A stretch of DNA of 10,710 nt from positions 1 through 10,710 of the forward strand of contig NZ_JACUUA010000123.1 of NCBI RefSeq assembly GCF_014859565.1, given 5' to 3'. Positions 6,475 to 10,710 of the stretch are shown one piece after another. Each line of letters opens with the position of its first letter. Position 1 is the stretch's first letter. A model generated the notes under the pieces. That model was given only the letters and a program-made list of their open reading frames with translations. It ran no database searches and was not told the origin of the DNA. A program made the translations under genes and the position numbers. The DNA is from Marinospirillum sp. GTDB taxonomy: Bacteria > Pseudomonadota > Gammaproteobacteria > Pseudomonadales > Halomonadaceae.

Positions 6475-6480
6475 CCGTTA

Positions 6481-6504
6481 TTTACTGTGCAATCACACGT
6501 AATA
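6481..6504. terminator. Weak hairpin between vapC and the CAP gene
   Basis: TTAC-TGTG and CACA-(C)-GTAA can pair with one bulge around a CAAT loop. It sits between two convergent stop codons 35 bases apart, a natural place for a bidirectional terminator, but there is no strong T run on either side. Confidence 0.25.
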
Positions 6505-6509
6505 GGGCG

Positions 6510-7100
6510 TCACTGAGCTTTGGGCTTAGCCAGTTTTAATGTCCAGAAGCCACTGCCATTGTCCAGACGTGTTGCCGCAATTCCCAGCTCGGTAACATTA
6601 CTGGCCATCATGTTGGCACAGTGCCCATCACTATCCATCCAGGCTTTAGCCAGTTGGCTTATACTTGAAAAATACCCTTCGGCCACATTTTCTCGGACGC
6701 TGCTCCATTCATAACCCTGAAGTGTGATGCGCTCACTTGGTTTGGAGCCATCTGAGCCGGTATGACTCATGTCATTCATTTCATATTGATCGTTGGAGTG
6801 CACCTGTGCAGCCACCGCTAATTTCTGATTCCAGACCAGTGGTGCTTGTGCACCAAATACCCCCTGAGTACCGCAAGAAGCACCTTCAGCTCGGTACTGA
6901 TTGATCGCCTGAATAAAATCATCAATTTCCTGTTCAGACATGGGATTGGAAATTGCTGATGTTGTTCTGGATGTGGTTGTACTGGTATCGGTTGTATCCG
7001 TACTGCCGCTGCCTGAAATATCAATGCAACCTGCCACAATCGTCACTGACAAGACCAGTATTGCAAGATTCAGTGCTGTTCTGCCGAGTTGGAAATTCAT
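6510..7100 (-). CDS. Secreted CAP-domain (SCP/PR-1/YkwD-like) lipoprotein
   Basis: The protein (196 residues) has a signal sequence with lipobox VAGC (Cys25), a Ser/Thr/Gly-rich linker (about 29-52) and a CAP domain (about 57-193). CAP hallmarks are visible: QVHSNDQ (His101), MSHTGSDG (His113), RENVAEGY (Glu137) and AWMDSDGHCANMM (His160). Cys76 and Cys161 may form a disulfide outside the cytoplasm. It would be an envelope-anchored protein; the bacterial family has no agreed biochemical role. I chose the ATG at 7100, which has AAGGAAG upstream and starts a proper signal peptide. The open frame extends to 7313 but that extension would bury the signal sequence. The gene converges on vapC, and a CRP-like site lies about 85 bases upstream. 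Confidence 0.87.
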   Translation of the reverse strand: MNFQLGRTALNLAILVLSVTIVAGCIDISGSGSTDTTDTSTTTSRTTSAISNPMSEQEIDDFIQAINQYRAEGASCGTQGVFGAQAPLVWNQKLAVAAQVHSNDQYEMNDMSHTGSDGSKPSERITLQGYEWSSVRENVAEGYFSSISQLAKAWMDSDGHCANMMASNVTELGIAATRLDNGSGFWTLKLAKPKAQ

Positions 7101-7177
7101 GCCGCTTCCTTGGGTAGAGGGTCTAAAAGTGTCTGGAATGACCCTATGCTGAAAATCTTGTCGGCACAAGCGTGTAA

Positions 7178-7193
7178 GGTGACTCACATCACA
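7178..7193. promoter_or_regulatory. CRP-type site upstream of the CAP lipoprotein gene
   Basis: GGTGA-CTCACA-TCACA matches the CRP consensus TGTGA-N6-TCACA at nine of ten core bases. It is centred about 85 bases before the CAP gene start. No convincing -10 box is visible at the ideal spacing; CATAGG on the minus strand (7143-7148) is a weak candidate. Confidence 0.45.
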
Positions 7194-7501
7194 CTTCTGC
7201 AAATAATAATCAGGGCATTGCTCGTGATAAAGCCAGGAGTTGTCAGTCAAGGGCATGTTTGGTACAAGGTAAGCAGTAAAGGACACACCCACCCGCAGGA
7301 TGCGAAGCAGCACATCTCACATCCTGGGGCGGTAGCGTACCAGAACACCTAATGCGCAAAAGTTTTCAAGCATGCGCACTTGTCTGCTGGATTTATCAGT
7401 AAGGGTAGTTAAAACAACGGCTTGCTGGCAGGCAAGGCAGGAAATTGAGCACTGAGATATGGTCGATAGTAGGCATGCGCAAGAAAAAATAATGTTGGAA
7501 A

Positions 7502-7520
7502 TATTGTTGAAAAAACAATA
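7502..7520. promoter_or_regulatory. Inverted repeat just upstream of the kinase gene
   Basis: TATTGTT-GAAAA-AACAATA is a perfect 7-5-7 inverted repeat ending five bases before the AAGGAG ribosome binding site. It could be an operator, or an RNA hairpin controlling translation; either is inference. Confidence 0.4.
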
Positions 7521-7535
7521 CATCAAGGAGTATAA

Positions 7536-9053
7536 GTGAATCCAATTATCAATGATCTGTCATCATTCCTAAAGAAATCACCTAACCTATCAACCCCTTT
7601 GGGTAATTTTCATGTTGGGAAGCAATTAGGCCAAGGAGGAACCTCCATTGTTAGGTTAGCTACATATGAAGATACAGAGTGTGAGTACGCAATTAAGTTT
7701 CTTCTAGAAAATGTTTCTAAAAAGGAAAGTAAGGCGTACAAGCGATTCAAACAAGCATATGTTAATCTCGTAAATGTTCAGCATATTGGCGTTACATTAC
7801 CACTGATCAATTTTGGAATACTTGAGGTATCAGATTTACTTTCCATCCCTTATGTAATCATGCGCAAGGCTGATTCCACATTGGATAAATATGTCGAAGA
7901 AAAGGGACGTGATTTTGATTTTTTTAAAAAGGTTTTTGACGCCCTCACTCACGCTGTAGCCAAGATTCATAAATCTGGAATAATACACAGAGATATCAAA
8001 CCAGAGAATATTTTTATAGTTGATGGAAAAATGTTCATAGGAGATTTTGATATCGCAAGTTTCGACAGTGATCAACTTGTTAAATTGCACGAAACGCTTA
8101 AGAAAGAAAGGATTGCAAATTTTTTCTATTCTGCCCCTGAACAGTCTGAACCTGAGGTCGGAGAAATAAGCGAAGCCTCTGATTGGTTCGCTGTTGGTCA
8201 GGTATTACTTTGGGTCATCAGAGGAACAACATCTCGAGGAAACGATCCGCTATATTTAGTTTCTATAGATTCACGATACAGGATTTATCAACTAATCATT
8301 GAAAAACTGATAGCTCGCAATCCCAACAATAGGTTCCAAAGCCTCCCTGCTATCATAGATTTTATGAAAGAAAATGATGAGCAGCATCAGGAAAATATTA
8401 GGCGAAGCAAAAATGTCACCGCCCTGAATTTATTTGATCGGATTATCTACAAATATATGTCTGATTTGGGAATGAGCCGAGCAGCCATTCGCAAGATCGA
8501 TGACCCCGAAGAAGTTGAGGACATCCTAACTTACCTTCACACCAGCCTAAATGCCCTTGATTTATATATGACTCAGGGAATTCCTGACTGGCATGTGAGT
8601 AAAATGACAAAATTAGACGCTTCATGGATTTTCGAGTTCTATGAAGTAAATGTTAAAGCAATTTGGATCAGTAAACATTTTGCATCTGGCGGGAGCTTCC
8701 TTGCAATTGAAAGTGACAGCCTGCACCCAAGCGGGAACTATGAAACAGCTCAAAGTTATGAAGAAGTTGGCGTATATAAAGACATCTATATTAAGCGGGA
8801 AGAATATGATGCTGGATGGGCCCGGATTAATGGGAAACTAGTAGATGTTTCTGGATCAGAAATTCTATGTCGTTACTTGGAGCCTACGTTATTTTTCATT
8901 GCACCATGGGCAGGACCACTTAGCGTTCGCGAAAATGCAGACTTACTGAACAAAGTCCGAGAAAAATATGATGAGCAAAAAACTATCGCAGAAGAGGATT
9001 TTATCGACCCAGGAAAAATCACTCGACGCTCTGAGATCCGTATTTGGGATTAG
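7536..9053 (+). CDS. Eukaryotic-like Ser/Thr protein kinase with unknown C-terminal domain
   Basis: This 505-residue protein has a full kinase domain (about 20-280): glycine loop LGQGGTS (31-37), catalytic Lys54 in YAIKF, catalytic loop HRDIKPEN (151-158), metal-binding Asp170 in DFD, SAPEQ (199-203, an APE-type motif), DWFAVG (216-221) and the late Arg in NPNNRFQS. It should phosphorylate Ser/Thr on an unknown target. DFD replaces the usual DFG. Residues about 290-505 form a second region I do not recognise, without transmembrane helices or PASTA repeats, so this is a soluble kinase unlike PknB. The start is GTG at 7536 with AAGGAG five bases before it. The gene is visibly AT-richer than its neighbours, suggesting horizontal transfer. 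It sits alone beside a group II intron remnant, a broken helicase and a tRNA gene, a setting often seen for phage-defence or island genes, but no defence role is shown. Confidence 0.88.
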   Translation: MNPIINDLSSFLKKSPNLSTPLGNFHVGKQLGQGGTSIVRLATYEDTECEYAIKFLLENVSKKESKAYKRFKQAYVNLVNVQHIGVTLPLINFGILEVSDLLSIPYVIMRKADSTLDKYVEEKGRDFDFFKKVFDALTHAVAKIHKSGIIHRDIKPENIFIVDGKMFIGDFDIASFDSDQLVKLHETLKKERIANFFYSAPEQSEPEVGEISEASDWFAVGQVLLWVIRGTTSRGNDPLYLVSIDSRYRIYQLIIEKLIARNPNNRFQSLPAIIDFMKENDEQHQENIRRSKNVTALNLFDRIIYKYMSDLGMSRAAIRKIDDPEEVEDILTYLHTSLNALDLYMTQGIPDWHVSKMTKLDASWIFEFYEVNVKAIWISKHFASGGSFLAIESDSLHPSGNYETAQSYEEVGVYKDIYIKREEYDAGWARINGKLVDVSGSEILCRYLEPTLFFIAPWAGPLSVRENADLLNKVREKYDEQKTIAEEDFIDPGKITRRSEIRIWD

Positions 9054-9102
9054 GAACCTAATATTCCAATCGGGTAGCCGGGGGTGTCTAGCCCCCAGCC
9101 CC

Positions 9103-9138
9103 CACAACACCCTGCATGCGGCTCCGCACAGGGCGTTT
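9103..9138 (-). ncRNA. Group II intron domain V
   Basis: On the minus strand, ACGCCCTG pairs with CAGGGTGT (one G-U pair). Between them TGCG-GAGC-CGCA forms an upper hairpin with a tetraloop, and a TG bulge lies on the 3' side. This is the domain V layout of bacterial group II introns. The catalytic core element appears intact although the intron is truncated. Confidence 0.65.
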
Positions 9139-9141
9139 CAC

Positions 9142-9563
9142 TCAGTAGTGAAGCTTGATCCATCCATCGCGCAGTGATACCAACCCGGCTTTCTTCAGAT
9201 ATTCATCCGATAGTGCTTGGTTTATCCCCGGTGTTTTGGAGCTGCGCCAAGGGCCTTTGCTGGTGATCCCACAGGCCACGGCAGCCTGCACTCGAACGCC
9301 TAGTCTGATTAAGTTTCTTACCTTGGTGCGGGGTTTCCGCCATTGCCGCCAATAAGCCATACGGACTCGTCGGCGTATCCAGTGATCAAGCTCGTAACAC
9401 TCTTGATAACAGTTGGCAATGCCAAAGTAATTGATCCAACCAGCAATGTACTGGCTGGTCTTAAAGAGCTGGTATCTCATGCTGACGCCCCAGTTTCGGT
9501 TGGTGAGTTGCCGGATTCTCTGCTTAAATCTCAGCAGGGTTTTCGGATGCCATTTGTAGTGGT
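9142..9563 (-). pseudogene. ltrA: Truncated group II intron reverse transcriptase/maturase (LtrA-like)
   Basis: Only the last 140 or so residues of an intron-encoded protein remain. They cover the maturase (X) domain and the C-terminal tail: WHPKTLLRFKQRIRQLT, GVSMRYQ, YIAGWINYFG, ELDHWIRRRVRMAYWRQWRKPRT and the ALSDEYLKKAGL ending. The reverse transcriptase palm and fingers with the YADD box are gone. Homology fails near 9555-9575; the residues beyond, up to an ATG at 9591, are antisense to the helicase frame and not maturase-like. An intact protein of this kind is roughly 400-600 residues, so this fragment cannot drive mobility. Loss of the 5' part probably came from the same deletion that removed the start of the neighbouring helicase. 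Confidence 0.88.
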
Positions 9564-10577
9564 TCACTTGCCCAGGCCGTGAGCAAGCCAATCCTGGTGC
9601 TCTGCTTCAATATCACGCTGGCGGCAAAACTGCGCAGCTTTATTGCCGAGAAGGGTATCGAAGAGAAAGTGCAGGTCTATCATTTTCACGAATGGTGCGG
9701 CGAGCAACTGAAAACCAACAATGTTGATTTACTGCCGGAAAATGGTGACAAATACTGGGAGCGCCAGGTCACCAGCGTCATCCAGGCCGTGGACAAGGAT
9801 CAGACTCCCCGTGCCCAGTACAGCGCAGTGATGATCGATGAAGGCCACGATTTTGAGCAGACCTGGCTGAAACTCATCGTCCAGATGATCGACCCGGATA
9901 CCAATTCTCTGCTGTTGCTCTACGACGATGCCCAATCCATCTACAAGAAAAACAGCAGCCTGAAGTTTCCGCTTTCCAGTGCTGGTATCCAGGCCCGAGG
10001 CCGCACCACCATCCTTAAGCTCAACTACCGCAACACCCGCGAAATCCTTAGCTTCGCCTACGACTTTGCCAGGGATTTCCTGCAAGCCCAGGATGCAGAT
10101 GAAGACAACATTCCCCTGATCGCCCCTGAGGTAGCAGGCAATAGTGGCCCAGCCCCGCAATTTCGCAAGTTCGACAACTTTAACGACGAAGCCCACTTCA
10201 TCGCCCGTTGTATTCGCAAGTGGCAACAAAACGGTCATCCGCTCAATAATATCGCCGTTATTTATGGTCACCACCGACAGGCTGACACCCTGCAGCAAGC
10301 ACTCAAGAGTGCGAATATCCCCTGTGCTTGCCTGAAAAGCAGTAACAACAAAAAGCATTACGATGTGAATGCGGAAAGCGTAACTCTGCTGACCCGCCAA
10401 AGCAGCAAAAGCCTGGAGTTCGATACCGTGGTGCTGGCAGGCCTGGGCGGTCTGAAAGATGGGGAAGAAGAGCTGGAAAAAGAAGTGCGCCTGCTTTATG
10501 TCGGCATGACCCGCGCAAGGGATAAGCTGCTGTTAACCGGCAGTGGCGAAAACTGGTTTGTAAAGAAGCTGGGGTAA
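9564..10577 (+). pseudogene. UvrD/Rep-type superfamily 1 helicase lacking its N-terminus
   Basis: The frame reads like a superfamily 1 DNA helicase from motif Ia onward: KPILVLCFNITLA, motif II VMIDEGHDFEQTW, motif III LYDDAQSIY, motif IV LKLNYRNTREIL, a motif V-like stretch (VTLLTRQSSKSLEFDTVVL) and motif VI EVRLLYVGMTRARDKLLLTG. It then stops normally at 10575-10577. The Walker A (GxGKT) motif and everything before it are missing, so the product cannot hydrolyse ATP. Helicase-like residues can be followed back to about 9564 (SLAQAVSKPI), directly against the intron remnant. Intact relatives often carry an N-terminal nuclease-like (NERD) domain; whether this one did cannot be told. A GTG at 9579 could start a 332-residue polypeptide, but no ribosome binding site is evident. 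Confidence 0.85.
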
Positions 10578-10592
10578 GTCAGAAGAGAGAGA

Positions 10593-10612
10593 ATGGGCAC
10601 AAGATGGGCACA
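10593..10612. repeat. Tandem pair of ATGGGCACA, period 11
   Basis: ATGGGCACA occurs at 10593-10601 and again at 10604-10612, between the helicase stop and the tRNA terminator. It may be an element-end repeat or chance. Confidence 0.4.
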
Positions 10613-10634
10613 GAGCCACTTTTCGAGCAGGCAT

Positions 10635-10670
10635 AAAAAAAGGCAGATCAACTAAATCATTGATCTGCCT
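10635..10670 (-). terminator. Intrinsic terminator of the tRNA gene (probably bidirectional)
   Basis: AGGCAGATCA (10641-10650) and TGATCTGCCT (10661-10670) form a perfect 10-bp stem around a 10-base loop. Reading leftward from the tRNA gene, it is followed by a run of seven T (plus-strand A run 10635-10641). Reading rightward it is followed by CTATTTATTTT, so it may also stop helicase-side transcripts. Confidence 0.85.
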
Positions 10671-10680
10671 CTATTTATTT

Positions 10681-10710
10681 TGGTAGCGGGGGCCGGATTT
10701 GAACCGACGA
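10681..10710 (-). tRNA. tRNA 3' end, probably initiator tRNA-fMet (partial)
   Basis: On the minus strand the window ends inside a tRNA gene. The T arm GTCGG-TTCAAAT-CCGGC, acceptor strand CCCCGCT, discriminator A and encoded CCA (10681-10683) are visible. The T arm and most of the acceptor strand match gammaproteobacterial tRNA-fMet, which usually reads CCCCGCA at this point. Here position 72 is T, which still would not pair with the C1 typical of initiators. The anticodon lies outside the window, so the identity is a good guess only. Confidence 0.8.

Larger units (their letters stand above)
7101..7535. other. 435-bp intergenic region between the CAP and kinase genes
   Basis: No convincing gene here; short frames on both strands show no family features. 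It holds the CRP-type site; a hairpin CAGGATG (7296-7302) / CATCCTG (7320-7326) with a long loop; three copies of ATGCGCA (7352, 7372, 7475); a possible -10 box AATAAT (7488-7493); and the inverted repeat at 7502-7520. Composition turns AT-rich from about 7480, where foreign DNA with the kinase may begin. Confidence 0.5.
9069..9563 (-). mobile_element. 3' remnant of a group II intron
   Basis: On the minus strand, the maturase C-terminal frame is followed by a domain V-like hairpin (about 9104-9137) and a G/C-rich domain VI-like hairpin (about 9074-9100). The sequence ends CCCGAT at 9069, and AT suits the usual AY intron 3' end. The 3' exon boundary lies 15 bp beyond the kinase stop. The intron 5' end, domains I-IV and most of the reverse transcriptase are missing. 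The right edge, about 9555-9575, abuts the helicase remnant. Confidence 0.8.

Noticed and set aside
7101..7313. Upstream extension of the CAP-domain gene to 7313
   Set aside because: It would place about 70 residues before a clear lipoprotein signal sequence that has its own ATG and AAGGAAG site.
9072..9086. GGGTAGCCGGGGG as a copy of the tRNA 3' end (attachment site)
   Set aside because: Resemblance to the tRNA end is short and imperfect, and the bases are explained by the intron domain VI hairpin. No direct repeat of the tRNA end or integrase gene is seen in the window.
9729..10400. Long open frame antisense to the helicase (223 codons)
   Set aside because: It is a shadow of the helicase codons; its composition is not protein-like for a known family and the plus strand has clear helicase motifs.
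1..10710. CRISPR array, rRNA or integrase gene
   Set aside because: No regularly spaced repeats, rRNA segments or recombinase motifs were seen on either strand.

Overview
The window looks like chromosomal DNA of a gammaproteobacterium. This is inferred from protein styles (ArfB, a Crp/Fnr pair, DUF4398/OmpA lipoproteins) and from a tRNA 3' end very like the Enterobacteria/Pseudomonas initiator tRNA. The genus cannot be fixed from sequence alone. There are two compositional regimes. Roughly 1-7100 and the helicase remnant at 9564-10577 have balanced base composition. The stretch from about 7480 to 9060 (a protein kinase gene) is visibly richer in A and T.

Left part (1-5216): a flavin-reductase-like gene runs rightward into two leftward, tandem Crp/Fnr-family regulator genes and overlaps the first of them tail to tail. 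A 209-bp non-coding region with several palindromes, including a near-consensus FNR-type box and a Crp-geometry inverted repeat, separates the second regulator from a rightward envelope gene cluster. That cluster has two tiny membrane proteins (DUF3185 type, lmo0937 type), a DUF4398 lipoprotein, and an OmpA-domain lipoprotein whose start overlaps the previous stop. A hairpin ends this cluster before a PAS-GGDEF diguanylate cyclase gene. The arrangement suggests a regulator/envelope-stress locus, but no direct regulatory link is proven.

Middle part (5217-7100): arfB (ribosome rescue hydrolase, TTG start); a vapBC toxin-antitoxin pair with a perfect palindrome overlapping its likely -35 box; and a leftward gene for a secreted CAP-domain lipoprotein with a near-consensus CRP site upstream.

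Right part (7101-10710): an accessory region ending at a tRNA gene, probably tRNA-fMet, which the window cuts. It holds an AT-rich gene for a complete eukaryotic-like Ser/Thr kinase with an unrecognised C-terminal domain of about 220 residues. Next comes the 3' end of a group II intron (maturase C-terminus plus domains V and VI) lying antisense 15 bp past the kinase stop, and then a UvrD/Rep-type helicase lacking its N-terminus and Walker A motif. Intron and helicase are both cut at the same junction (about 9555-9575), as one deletion would do. The best candidate for something undescribed is the kinase, possibly once paired with the helicase as a tRNA-adjacent defence-like module; that pairing is inference.
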